From NCBI GenBank assembly GCA_032622095.1, contig CP136062.1:162868875-162932874 (forward strand): 64,000 bases of DNA. Direction: 5' to 3'. Shown here one piece after another: positions 34,451-45,686 of the stretch. Below the pieces are notes generated by a model. That model worked only from the letters and a program-made list of their open reading frames with translations, ran no database searches and was not told the origin of the DNA. Source of the stretch: Siphonodentalium dalli. Lineage: Eukaryota > Mollusca > Scaphopoda > Gadilida > Siphonodentaliidae. Made by a program: the position numbers and the translations under genes. The number at the start of each line of letters is the position of its first letter. The stretch's first letter is position 1.

Positions 34451-34924
34451 AGCAAACACCAAGGGTGCTTATACCTAAGGCAGGTGAATGACGTCATATA
34501 ATTTGTCTATATCCATCAGTGATTTTTCAAGATCGCGGGTATAGATATTAAAGAAATTGTCACGTGACTTCCGGTTAGCAACCGTGTGGAGATTGCAAAA
34601 AAACGCGGAATTGGAAATGAAGCATCGCGATAAAAATGAAAGTAACTACTTCACAACTTACGAAGAATTCACATGTGATTTAAGTCTATTAATTTCATTT
34701 TGACCAATTTCGTTGGTCGGCTTAATGAAAACGAAAAATGAAGAAGTCATGCCGATAATCCAGACAAGATTTTACGATCCACGACACGTCTTGTCAATTT
34801 GGCATGTCGTGACCACTGCTTGATGTTACATAAATTAGTGTTAGCGTTATGTCTCCGGAAAAAAAGGCAAATTTGAGGCACACCATGTGTGGTTGCTCCA
34901 CTACGTGTCACGTACGATTCATAT
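34451..34924 (+). repeat. Tandem-duplicated unit, copy 2
   Basis: It starts 'agcaaacaccaagggtgctt' and ends 'cgtacgattcatat'. TGACGTCA (34,489-34,496), GTCACGTGAC (34,559-34,568), the ETS-like and RFX-like words are all kept. The frame corresponding to the 115-codon ORF is broken by small deletions (for example loss of 'ctccgt' near 34,811 and an extra A-run base at 34,861). Confidence 0.75.
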
Positions 34925-35150
34925 GACTGAAATTCGTTTCTAGGAGAACCAAGTTGACAGCTATTAGAGAAAGGAAGATGCTGAAGGGTATACACACATA
35001 AGAGAAGACCTGACCACACATAATCATGAATTAGTTTTGAAAGCCAAGTTGAAGATGCTTGGACAATAGATGGCCAGGTTTATGTCAAGCCCAACTCTGG
35101 CAAAATCCATAAAATCTCACAAATTGGGTGATGTTTTAAAATCTGATTAA
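34925..35150 (+). pseudogene. L1-type LINE ORF1 relic, C-terminal part
   Basis: The frame at 34,998 reads IREDLTTHNHELVLKAK, and the next frame reads WTIDGQVYVKPNSGKIHKI. These match the C-terminal domain of L1-type ORF1 proteins (eDlt.hN..Ll..a, then vWt.dG.ifvk). A frameshift and a stop lie between them. It completes the relic begun at 32,851. Confidence 0.7.
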
Positions 35151-36400
35151 TTTTGATGTACCCTATATATTCTGGAACACAGTCTAAATCATCACCTCGT
35201 GTGCATTGGCCGGATTAGTTGCATTTTCTATGTATGTATAAACAAATCAATATTAATGTTTCCCTTCAAGTAAACTCAGAAGATAAAACATTATTCTAAT
35301 TGCATGTGTCTATAAATTAATTTACGTGACAAGATCAATTATGGAGTTAAAAATTTGTACTGTACATGGTGGCAATATTATAAGTCATCGCCTGACTAAA
35401 GAAAGCACTACTGAATGTTATGCATGAATTCCCATCCATTTATTGGTAAAAATGTTCATGTGGGGGAGTCTGAGGGATTTCCTATTTGAGAATTACTGCA
35501 TGTGTACATCGGAATCAAGTAACTACTCATTAGAAATAATCAGTTATCAAAGGGATAAGTAATCTTATTTACATGACAACATACATTTCGGTAAGTCCAA
35601 AATATGTGACTTCATATGTGTTGTGCTAAGCTTATTTATTGAATAAAATTGCTACAAAAGTATGAGTGGCAATAAAATAAGTCATCATCTAATCAGAGAA
35701 ATCACCATTTACTGTTATCCATGGATTCATGTCCATTTATTTGTAGATATGTACATGAGGGGATTCGAACAGACAGGCTTGGTCTGTTTGTGGGATCTCT
35801 TATTTGGACATTCATGCGTGTGAAAACGTGGGAATAAAGTAAGTACTCTTTACAAAAAATGACCAGTTAACACAGGGGGTGATTCCGGGCACGTATGCCG
35901 GATTGGGTGGGTGGTCGATAGGACCAACACAAATTTTTTTTCCACAACTCAAAAATAGTTTTCCTGCAAGTCTTTTTGACTGTTTTTGCAATGAGTTTGG
36001 CTTAAAACACATCTATATGTCAATATTAACATAAATGACAAATTTCATGACGATCAGACCAACAGTATAGCCTGTAGCCCATTTTTTTGACCGAATGACC
36101 CCAAAAATGACTTGTTCCTATTTACATGTCGCGTTTAATTGTATTTCATTATATAGTTTGTGCGGTTTTTTTTATCGGGGGGGGGGCAAATTGTGGGCAA
36201 AGTGACCTCACGAGCTTGGAATGGATTGGGACCAACAATTAACCAGACGATCCTGTTATTACGTCGAGCTCTTAACATACATTTTCTCTTCTCGTTTATC
36301 CTTGCACTTCAGTTATCAGCATGTCGCTCCATGCACCACCTTTGTTATCGCGACGACGAATGAATGTGTCGCTTTCAAATAGGAGGAATACGCGCGTCAA
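35151..36400. other. Diverged two-copy repeat and unassigned sequence
   Basis: Two diverged copies of a ~300-bp unit ('aagtcatc', 'catccatttattggtaaa' / 'gtccatttatttgtagat', 'tacatgaggggattc') lie at about 35,370-35,600 and 35,665-35,870. From 35,870 no gene is seen; a G-run lies at 36,178-36,187. Confidence 0.45.
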
Positions 36401-38940
36401 AATATTCTATTTGACAGCGACCCAATTATCCCGCTTGTTTGCCACAAAGCGACAAATCGACGAAGCATAAAATCACGGCTGTGATCGCCTCGTGGTCAGC
36501 GATTCAGTCGCTTGTGTTGCGAATATAAAAATCGCGCGCTTTGAACTGACAAGGACGACAGAAAACGGCCGTTATAATCGCGCACTCGCGTCCGGTGTGG
36601 ATTGACCTTAAACGGAAAACAGCAATACATAATACGAGAAACCGTATCATACTTCCGAATTGATATTTTTCTAGACTCAAAGAATATAGCATAAACGTAT
36701 TCTACACAGTGACTTCCCAGATGTACCAGTTCGATATAATATGTCAGTTTTGGTATATCCTTCATGTGAGAATACACGAAACCACGCACCACCCTCTATA
36801 TGTGTTTGGGTTAGTGTTAAGGTTAGGGCTAGGGAGGTTATGTTAGGACTAGGGTTATGGCTAGGGTTAGAGTTAGGGTTGGTGTAATCTTACATGAAGG
36901 ACATACCCAGTTTTTCCCTTTTTCCATTGACAAATGATCGTCCCCAATCTGACCGATATACAATTAAGTTATGGTGATCAGCCAGTTCAGATCCATTTGT
37001 TCAACATTCGATATCCCGGTTAAGGTATTTTTGTGCGTCAGAGGTCAGACTGAATGTGGCTGTGGTTATCTCATGTGACACCTTTGATTGTACGCTTACT
37101 ATCCATCATACCGTGCATTAATTATCATCTTGCAAAATACCCAATAACAGGTCGTTGCAAATGTAGAGTGATCTCCCTTACAATGCTTTGCGCAATCCAC
37201 ACTATAATTCTACATTAAAGTGACACTGGAGTTGTGTTTTCACCATTTTATAACATAATGCACCATAACCTATCTCGATCGACGAACTGTCGATCGCTAA
37301 CTACACAAAACGAGCGCTAACCATACAAATAGGTATCAAGTGAATTCTTCAAGCATAACACGATAAGTGATTTATTCTTTACTGCGATTTCCAGCCCACC
37401 AATTCATCAATTGATGTGCAGGTGTTGTTCAACAATGATTTTGCATTCTGTATTTTGTTGTTTCTGCTTAGTAACAAAATTTGTATATCCTTGGTCCAAA
37501 TATGCACATCAACCAATTATGCCTACGACTACCGATAGAATAACATTAGATGAAATATATATGATTTTCCAATTTTCATGTTCAGATTTCAAAATGTTCT
37601 CACGTGGTCGGCCTGATGTGTCAAGGTTCATCCCCGTGACCAGTAAAAACTGTTAATCAATTTTAGAATAACAAATCTGGTATGGGGGTAATTTGCCTGG
37701 AGTTAAACCACTATAGATGTTAGTATTTTGCCATTTTCAGGTTCAGGTATAAACACCGGTGCATGGGGCCGATAACCAGACAAAGACTACTGCATTCTTA
37801 ATTCAGAATAGCCTACCATATATAGGCCTATGCTGACCGGCTGGGGGAAAAATCAAAGCCCAAACGGGGGCAATTAAATCGAATTATGCAAACTTGTAGA
37901 CCCCTAGCTACCTTCTTGCATGTGCACATGGGAACAAAAAGTCAACAAATACGTAAACAGATAACAAACAAGGCTACTATATCTATGAGCGCACGTCTTT
38001 TTCGGTTATATAGGAAAGGAGTTAGGAGCCTTGCGTGAACATGGATCTCGAATTGAGCTACATAGTATGCACCCGGGTGCATGTCCGTGCACGGCATGAT
38101 CATATTATATAATACCTATGCACATAATTTGCATTTCTTTTCTTCACGTACCTGCTATTCACAACACATTTCACCAAAGAATGCATTTAGACTGTGCAAC
38201 CAAGCATGCCATAAAGATCCGCTCCGACAAATTCAATCGCATCTATAATCTTATTCCCTGCATGGATGGGTGCATGTGTAACAGTCCAGTGCATTTATCC
38301 TTTCATTCAAACTAATTGAAACGCAAAGTTTCTCAGTGGGAATAAGTACATTAACCCATCGCAAACAACATACTTCAAATAAAACAGAATTAAGAAAGGC
38401 GAAATCGATGAATTTTGTGAAATAATTCTTTCAAAATTTGGTAAAATACTCAATTTATCGCTTTTCAAGAATGTTTATAATAAACTTTATTTCACAAGGC
38501 CTTTCATTTGTATATCCATGTTGTAGAGTACACAATCCTGATTACAGAACAGAAAACCAGAAAACCTTTCCCAGATATGTAGAGTATTTTTCGAATTATG
38601 TGCCTCCATAATTGGGAGTGTATCTATAATTTCAGAGCCTCAATTTCTCAAAATTAGCTAATATCCATATTTATGGTCTTGTATTTTAAAAACTAAATAC
38701 TGGTTGTTTTTATTAATTTCCTCTACAGATTCTATTACATGGACTTAGCCAAATATGCTTGCGATCTAGATCATGTCATGAATCTCCACACTGGCTAACG
38801 CCCGTAGAGATAAGATTCTACCAGTACAAAACCTGGGAACTTTTTTGGAAGTTTTGACAGGAAACCTTATAAAAGTCGAAAAAATAACTCGGGAAATATA
38901 TTTCTGTTTTAGTTACTAACTATTCCTTAATAATATACTT
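36401..38940. other. No supported gene; short telomere-like tract at 36,803-36,880
   Basis: 36,803-36,880 has 'gtgtttgggttagtgttaag', 'ggttagggctaggg' and 'agagttagggttggtg', a decayed TTAGGG-like tract. Elsewhere only frames below 100 codons with no recognisable motif are present (for example 37,411-37,656). Confidence 0.4.
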
Positions 38941-39412
38941 CACTGTAGGTGAAAGTCCCAACTCGAAATCGAATATTTTTCTGGAACTTTCGTGAGCCGA
39001 TATCGCAAAAAACATTGAATTAATTCCCCAGAAGAAATTCCATAATTGTACACGATGCAAAGCAAAATCGCTCACAAATTCACTTATATCGTGAAATTTC
39101 GAGTCATTTGCACAATATATAACCGACTATTTTCATTAAAAATAAGTTAAACTCAGTTTGGGAGAATCTGCTGAACTGCTCCTGATAAAAGTTCTAAACT
39201 CCCGGGATTTTGAACTGTTGATCTGGAGTGGGGATCATTCAAATGGTGTTCCCTCTCTGTATTTGGTTATGTCTCATCGATAAAAAGTAATTTGCACAAC
39301 ATATAACATACTATCTTTGTTAAAAGTCGGTTAAACTGAGTTTGGGAGAATCTGCTGAGCTGCTCGAGATAAAGTGCTGAACGGGATTTTGAACTGCTGA
39401 ACTGGGATGTAA

Positions 39413-40090
39413 GTGTCGGCGCACACGATCCCGATTGTACCCGATTAATCCGGCTGCCGGGTAGTTCGGGGGGACAATCGGGACCGTGTGTGCCTAACAA
39501 TCGAGCCGATTTTGTCGGATCCGATTTAATCGGACGGATCAAACTGATTTTGATTTCATCATGAGAATCCGGCTCGTGACGATGGCAACGCGTGTGTTTT
39601 GCTTCACATTACCAAAACCTCATTCAAAATGTCCGAATAGTTAGCGGCGACCACTATTCGAAATTAAACTCAAGAATTCTGGTCGATCGTCAAGGAACAA
39701 CGGCTGGTAGACCTGTGGGCAGAAAATGAGTGCCTGTATAATAATCGCAACAAGAGGGCGGCAGCTGTAGAAAGGTCTGTTACGCCATTTACGGCGATTG
39801 CTCGTGACCTCAATATATTATTAATAATAATATTATTTAATTTATTAATATTATTAATAAATATTAGTCTTTAGAAATACATATTGATATAAACCACCAT
39901 GACTAGCTATAGTAACTGGCTAGATAGGCTGACCATACCAGTTGGCTATATAGACTAAAGTGACCATATAGCATGATTATAAGACCGGAGTGAAAATCCA
40001 CCTCGTGTTCGCTGACCCCCTATTTTATCGGCCCGATTTATCCAAAAGCCGAATGTAACCGGGTACAATCGGGACGGTGTGCGCCGACAC
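39413..40090 (+). mobile_element. PIF/Harbinger-like element, 678 bp, with MADF/Myb-like coding remnant
   Basis: TAA direct repeats at 39,410-39,412 and 40,091-40,093 flank termini GTGTCGGCGCACAC and GTGTGCGCCGACAC; the inverted similarity extends about 31 bp. The 3-bp TAA target is the PIF/Harbinger hallmark. Inside, 39,674-39,811 reads EFWSIVKEQRLVDLWAENEC followed by LYNNRNKR and ending FTAIARDL. This fits the MADF/Myb-like DNA-binding protein encoded by these elements alongside the DDE transposase. No transposase is left, so the copy is internally deleted. It is inserted in the satellite. Confidence 0.85.
39674..39811 (+). pseudogene. MADF/Myb-like domain fragment of a Harbinger element
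   Basis: 46 codons are open. The aromatic and leucine pattern (W...RLVDLWAENECLYN...FTAIARDL) is that of the N-terminal part of a MADF-type trihelix. It has no start codon and is followed by an AT-rich tract. It would bind the element ends in an autonomous relative. Confidence 0.65.
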
Positions 40091-40539
40091 TAAATTGGTC
40101 AAATTGTGTTTACTCCCTGTATTTAGTTACGGGCCATCGATTACAAGTCATTTGCACAACACATATATATATATATATCCGACTGCATGTCTTCGCTAAA
40201 AGTCGGTTAAACTGAGTTTGGGAGAATCTGTTGAACTGCTCCAGATAAAGTACTGAATGGGATTTTGAACTGGGGTTGAGGTCGGTCAAATGGTGTTCCC
40301 TCCCTGTATTTGATTATGTAATTTATGTTTAATAGATTAAAAGTCATTTGCACAACATATAACCGACTGTCTTCGTTAAACGTCAGTTAACCCTTTACCC
40401 AACAAACCGGCCAAAACCGGCCAAATAAAGCTTCAACAGCCTAAAATATCTTCGGTCTGTCTCAATAGAACCATACAAATATGGATATCATTGGAACCGG
40501 CTCCTTGACCACATTGTGATAGTTACAGTTATGCCATGT

Positions 40540-40608
40540 GCCAATGCATTCTCTTATATATGCGAGTCGACCATAGGTCGCCTCGCATATATAAGAGAAT
40601 GCATTGGC
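40540..40608. repeat. 69-bp near-perfect hairpin, copy 2
   Basis: Arms of 33 bases with one mismatch and a 3-base centre (ata). Its orientation is opposite to 40,672-40,740 and 33,614-33,682, as seen from the central asymmetric bases (agtcgacc/ggtcgcct). Confidence 0.9.
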
Positions 40609-40671
40609 CTTAACACTTTTTACCATTTTTTCTTACATTCTTTAACAATTTTATAATTTTTAATGTGTTAA

Positions 40672-40740
40672 GCCAATGCATTCTCTTATATATGCGAGGC
40701 GACCTATGGTCGACTCGCATATATAAGAGAATGCATTGGC
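40672..40740. repeat. 69-bp near-perfect hairpin, copy 3
   Basis: Identical in sequence to 33,614-33,682 by eye and followed by the same ACAGGG. Confidence 0.9.
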
Positions 40741-41545
40741 ACAGGGCCGTTCTGTTGGTTAAAGGGTTAACAGCGTTCCGTGGAATCTGGTGAACTGCAT
40801 CCATATAAGTGCTGAACGGATCTTTGAACTGCTGAACTGGATGGAGGTCGGTCAGATGGTGATCCACCCCTGCACGTATTTTGTTGTAAGGTCCATCGAT
40901 TACAAGTCATTATTTTACACAACATATATACCCGACTATCTTCGTTAAAAGTCGGTTAAACTGCGGTCGGGGGAATCAGCTTAACTGTTCCGGATACAGT
41001 CCTGAACGGGATTTTGAACTGCTGAACTGAAGTGGAGGTCGGTCAAATGGTGTTCTCTCCCTCTATTTTGTTACGGGCGATACAAAGTCATTTGCATAAC
41101 ATACACCCGACCATCTTCGTTAAAGATCAGTTCAGTTTGGGAGAATCTGCTGAACAGTTCCAGATAAAGTGCTGAACGGGATTTTTAATTGTTGATCTGG
41201 GGTGAAGGATGGTCAAATGGTGTTCCCTCTTTGTTTTGTTTGGCTACATCTCATCGATTAAACTGCGATCCGTTGAATCTTATGAACTGCATCCAAATAA
41301 AGTGCTGAAAGGATTTTTGAACTGGGGTGGAGGTCTCTAAGATGGTATGGCGTTCCACCCCTACCTTGTATTTGGTTGTATGGTCCATCGATTATATAAG
41401 TCATTATTTTTCCTGTATATCATTCGATTTGGCTCATCGATTATAAGTCATTTGCCTAACATATACTCGACTCTCTTTGTTAAAAATCGGTTAAACTGTG
41501 TTCGGTGGAATAATTCTGCCAAACTGCTCCACATCAAGTTTTTTG

Positions 41546-43166
41546 AACGAAAATTTCTCAATAAAATAATCATCACTCACTGAAGCATAATTAGATGATA
41601 CGCATGACCGAATATACGTGACTGGGACAGCCGTAGCATGTCCCTATCTGCATTGAAATGTATTTCCTGCTGTGCAGTTTAATTCCTCACAGCTGATTAT
41701 TATCACATTTCTATCAACGTAATAACACATTGCGGTAAACCTTTCTATCTGGGTGTGGCAATTGTAAGCTGTTGTCGCTTGTACTGGTGACACATCGCAT
41801 GCACCATTAACTTCACAATTCAGATAATTACGTGCATAAAAGTGAGAAGAACCGTGTAGTCTATATGCACTAAAGTTTTAGATGATCATGCCTTGAATGT
41901 TTCTATAATCACCGCTCGATTTATCTTTCAATCAATAAGTTATCCAACATCCCGTTAAAATTGTGTTGCCAAACATTGCATAACCATACCCCTGAAAGTT
42001 CTAACAAAGCTGTAACAGCTCTGGGGACTATAAAGGAAATTCATAATAAGCCGATGCAATTCAGATTATTATCCAGCTAGATAGCTACGAAAAGAATAAA
42101 AATTGAAATGAGAACGCGAATTGAAAATTCTCATCAATTTTGGCTGACGTTAACCGGAAAGCATCAAAACTGATTCAATGTCATAAAAAACGCCCGAAAA
42201 AGAAAATATGTGACTGTACAACAAATGCAAAACCCTCAAAACTGACATGAAAGCGATTGCACGTGATATGAAAAACAGTCCTTATGACAAATAATTGGTA
42301 TGCATGTTTCGCTATCGAAAAAAAAACCGATAGAAGAGAAATAAAATATAAACGCTACCTGCTTCACATATCGTTAGATGATCAATTGACTTCTCTGGAA
42401 ACTCGTGACTCAACCCAGATGCTGCTGTCGAGATTTTCAACGGACTATATGCACTATATCACGCGCACGTCACACATGCATACAAAAAACATCGCCCAAC
42501 TACGAATATCAAATCAGCGATTCGATGCTCAAAACCGTTACATGCCACTGCCTGCTAAAGAAAAGCACATACGATATAAATTATTTTACACATAACGACT
42601 AATTACGCGACTGATAACGACGAATATATAATATATTCCAAAATATATGTGGTTACCCTAAAGAAACCACAAGTAAACAATCAAATTGTTCAATAAGAAC
42701 GAATTTACTATTTTCTATTATTCTATGCCCATTTGAATCATTTTTATTAAATTTCAGCGTGCGTACGTGTACATTGGAAATCATTTTCAAATATACATAA
42801 ATCCGTTCGATTAGGATAAAACCCAAAAACTTCCGAACTTGAAAGCTGTCTATCACAATATCAGTTCAAATCCTTTTCACCACACGCCCAAACGATTAAA
42901 ACTGGCGACTATATACACAGCTAGGTCACATACATGTAGGATTACTGAGCCAGCCATTCGACCAAGAGAAATGCAAAGAGCGTGCTACCCGCTGTGAATG
43001 CCAAACACAAATGACTGACCACCAGTCGGTCAATCCTATATATATGTTGTACCTCTGGATATAATATAGAGTTACCTTCCGTGGAATGTTATGCATTAAC
43101 TCTACCCGTGTCGAAAGTAATTCCCCGTAATTCAATACTTTCAACCAGCGAAAATTATATCAATCA
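41546..43166. other. No supported gene
   Basis: A frame of 103 codons at 42,284-42,595 has no recognisable motif, and other frames are shorter. The sequence just before 43,167 may be the upstream part of the LINE that follows, but no endonuclease motif was found. Confidence 0.35.
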
Positions 43167-43632
43167 ATAATCAAACCAATTGACGAGAAAGGCGATAATT
43201 ATAGAGCAATTGCTCTGAGTAGTTATGTGGGAAAATGTTATGACCAAATTATGAATAAGTGAATAACGAACTTCCTAGAAGAAAGTAATTGATCTGAGTA
43301 GTGACAGCTAATTTTGTTATCGAAAAAACAAGAGCACAAAAAATAGTGCGGTTTTGAAAACATTAATAGCTACGTACCAGAAAGAAACAAAACCACTCTA
43401 CGCAGAGCGCTCATAGATTTCCAAATCATTTGACTCTGTATATAGAGAAATTCTTTTCAAGATAGTGAACCACATTGGAATTACCGGTAACCTCTTCCAC
43501 ACATTAATGTCCATATACAATTAGAATAATTATATGACAAGGGCAAGGGGTGGTGGGACCAAGACAATGATCAACTATTGCAGTGAGACAGAGATGCTCT
43601 GTGTCTCCCACACTCTTTAGTATTTTAATAAA
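43167..43632 (+). pseudogene. LINE reverse transcriptase, segment 1 (N-terminal RT motifs)
   Basis: The frame from 43,167 reads KPIDEKGDNYRAIALSSYVG and on to KCYDQIMNK, the first RT motifs of non-LTR elements (KkGd...YR.Ia L). After stops, DSVYREILFKI, HIGITGNLFHTLMSIYN and RQRCSVSPTLFSI follow, matching the palm motif A flank and the (R)QGc.lSPtLF motif with G changed to R. Several stops and frameshifts are present. It is the 5'-most of four collinear fragments separated by insertions. Confidence 0.85.
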
Positions 43633-44069
43633 AGGCAGTCCGGCCACAGCGTCCCCCGAAAAAAAGTGGCTTCATTGGGGGCATCAGCTTTTCTGAAACA
43701 AATAACAAGGACGCTAAACCCGAAGCAACCAGACAAAAATGGGTGGATCGTATACCCATATTCGAACTTGATCTGTATTTCGAGCTGATAAACTCACATA
43801 CCAAATTTGGTTCAGATATGAACACACAAACTGAAGTTATCATCCGGAAACCAGAAAATTAACAAGATTCTAAGTAAAAAAAAAGGGCCATAACTCTCGC
43901 AAAAATGGGCGGAGCAAACCCATATTCGAACTTGACTTATATTTCGGTCTGATAAACTCACCTATGAAATTTGCTTTTGATCTAATAACCGAAACTAAAG
44001 TTATCATCCGGAAACCATTTCCGGACACCGGCTATTTTAATAGTGCCCCGAAAAAAAAAATTCGGGGGA
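43633..44069 (+). mobile_element. 437-bp repeat inserted in the LINE, 7-bp target duplication
   Basis: TAATAAA lies at 43,626-43,632 and 44,070-44,076. The insert begins AGGCAGTCCGGCC and ends 'ttcgggggA' or similar. Its interior repeats 'gggccataactct', 'ccggaaacca' and 'cccatattcgaacttga' and matches 30,586-31,175. Removing insert and one TAATAAA restores codons reading FSILINAISEMI across the site. The class is uncertain: the A/T-rich duplication and simple tail fit a retroposon, but no tRNA-like head is recognised. Confidence 0.75.
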
Positions 44070-44219
44070 TAATAAATGCCATATCAGAAATGATTGATCA
44101 GTCATGTTCTCCTTTGAATATTGGGAACAACGCTATCAATCATCTTCATTTTGACGACGAACTTATCTTATCATCGGACTCACAGTACGCGGCTTGCAAA
44201 TCTAAATAAGTTACAAGTA
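44070..44219 (+). pseudogene. LINE reverse transcriptase, segment 2 (catalytic motif C)
   Basis: It reads INAISEMIDQ, then INHLHFDDELILSSDS: the RT motif C region with FDDE in place of the usual (Y/F)ADD. The frame then slips, and another frame carries LANLNKLQV up to the Helitron insertion point at 44,219/44,220. The missing alanine and the frameshift mean an inactive enzyme. Confidence 0.85.
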
Positions 44220-44389
44220 TCTATATATAAAACCCGTCGTCTGTGTGTGAGGGTGTGTGTGTGTGTGTGTGTGTATAACTTGGTCACGCTTTTGGCGCGC
44301 TTACCCAAATTTGTACCATGGCCTACATTATGCCTTTTGTCAGTTCAGGTTGGGTTGGTTATAACCTACAATCGGGGACACACACGGGA

Positions 44390-44850
44390 AAATCAACACA
44401 CGAAACGGGGACACTTGCCAAACGGGGATGGGTAATGGGTACTGATTTGGCGTTCTGGGACCCTTATTGACCGATCCAAATTGATATCTTGAAAAGTCCC
44501 CTCTTCGGAACATTCTGAGAGGATGTGTATAAAATCTATTTTTAGTAACATCCTCACATGCACATAACTTGTGTGTCGGGGTCCAACATTCTTATTTAAA
44601 AATTTCACTTTATTGTGTGTTTTCCAATAAGGGACATAATGTTTTTTCGTGTGTTTTCAAAATGTGGACATCAAAATAATCCAGACTGCGGACATAATTT
44701 TCTAAAAATAGAATCACACTGCTTAACGACTGGGGATATTTTTATGTTTAAGGTCCTGTGCATTGCACGTGTGTGTGTTTCCGGACTGATTACGACTGGG
44801 GACATAATATTGGAAAAATATAGAAACACACTGATGGCATTCTCGTCGGC
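44390..44850 (-). repeat. 'ggggacataat ... aaacacac' module, inverted relative of 52.3-52.7 kb
   Basis: Words such as 'gtgttttc', 'gggacataatg' and 'tggacatcaaaat' repeat with ~100-150 bp spacing. The reverse complement resembles 3,470-3,780 and 52,320-52,670. Confidence 0.6.
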
Positions 44851-45289
44851 CTAATTTTTGTCATATTTATAGCAAATTCATTTCTTTGTTAGATTGATCA
44901 CTTCTGCAATACTGACAGTATAATATTATAGTATTATACATTAAACTAAAGAGTTGAATGTATGAAAAAATCCAATGAGCACTACACTGTAAAGAATTGT
45001 CATCATTACTGTGGAATCAATCTTGTTGTTATGTTATGCAGTAATTTGACTGACATGCTGCATTTTAGATAACATTTCACATAATCATTTGTCTAGACTC
45101 GATGAATACAAAAGACAAGCAGCTAAACTTGCCATAACCTTATTTGGATTTTTTTCTCCTGTTACAGTTTATTCCCAGATGTTTGTCAAAAGTTAGAATA
45201 CTTTTAGTCAAGAAATTGTTCTGCGATGGCTGTAGGACAGCCCTACTTTAGATTGCAAGCCCCCTCAGTAGGGGGCCAAATGAATTATG

Positions 45290-45660
45290 ATAAAATGATA
45301 TCTTCAAACTAGATAGGAGATACAGAATATTCGACCAAATAGAAAAACACTTCTGGTTGTGTATCCAATAGGGACAAAGATTTTTCAACTTCGACAACTT
45401 TTAAGGGGACCAAATGAATTGTGATGAAATGAAAGCTTCAAGCTAGATTGGAGATACAGAATATTTGACCAAACAGTACACACTTTTGGTTGTGTATCCA
45501 ATAGGGGACAAAGAGTTTCCAACTTCAGTTGACAACAGGGACCAAATCAGTTTGTTAAATGAAATCTTCAAGCTGGATAAGAGATTCAGAATATTTGAAA
45601 AAAGAGAAACACACTTTTGGTTGTGTATCCGAATAGGGGACACAGATATTTCATCATGAA
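45290..45660. repeat. Tandem repeat of ~115-120 bp, three units
   Basis: Each unit carries 'ttggttgtgtatccaatagg', 'gggaccaaatgaatt' and 'gagatacagaatattt'-type sequence; units start near 45,300, 45,420 and 45,540. Confidence 0.65.
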
Positions 45661-45686
45661 ATTTGCTGTGTACATTGACATGTAGA

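Larger units (their letters stand above)
40391..40766. mobile_element. piggyBac-like MITE, 376 bp, made of nested palindromes
   Basis: TTAA lies at 40,387-40,390 and 40,767-40,770. The ends are CCCTTTACCCAACA and TGTTGGTTAAAGGG, inverted repeats starting with CCC as in piggyBac elements. Inside, two 69-bp hairpins (40,540-40,608; 40,672-40,740) are inverted relative to each other around a 63-bp spacer whose own ends (cttaacac/gtgttaa) are also inverted. Excision with one TTAA rejoins satellite sequence. No coding sequence. Confidence 0.85.
39100..41545. repeat. Satellite-like array, ~185-bp units, interrupted by two transposons
   Basis: Units carry 'catttgcacaacatataacc', 'ggttaaactgagtttgggag', 'aactgctccagataaagt', 'gggattttgaactg' and 'caaatggtgttccctc'. 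Unit starts lie near 39,107, 39,291, 40,149, 40,348, 40,908, 41,089, about 41,270 and 41,451. Units differ by many substitutions, so the array is old. Confidence 0.85.

Noticed and set aside
36350-36450. Possible hAT-type inverted repeat 'gtcgctttcaaatag' / 'ctatttgacagcgac'
   Set aside because: Only a ~45-bp segment is enclosed and no 8-bp duplication is visible outside; it may be a chance hairpin.
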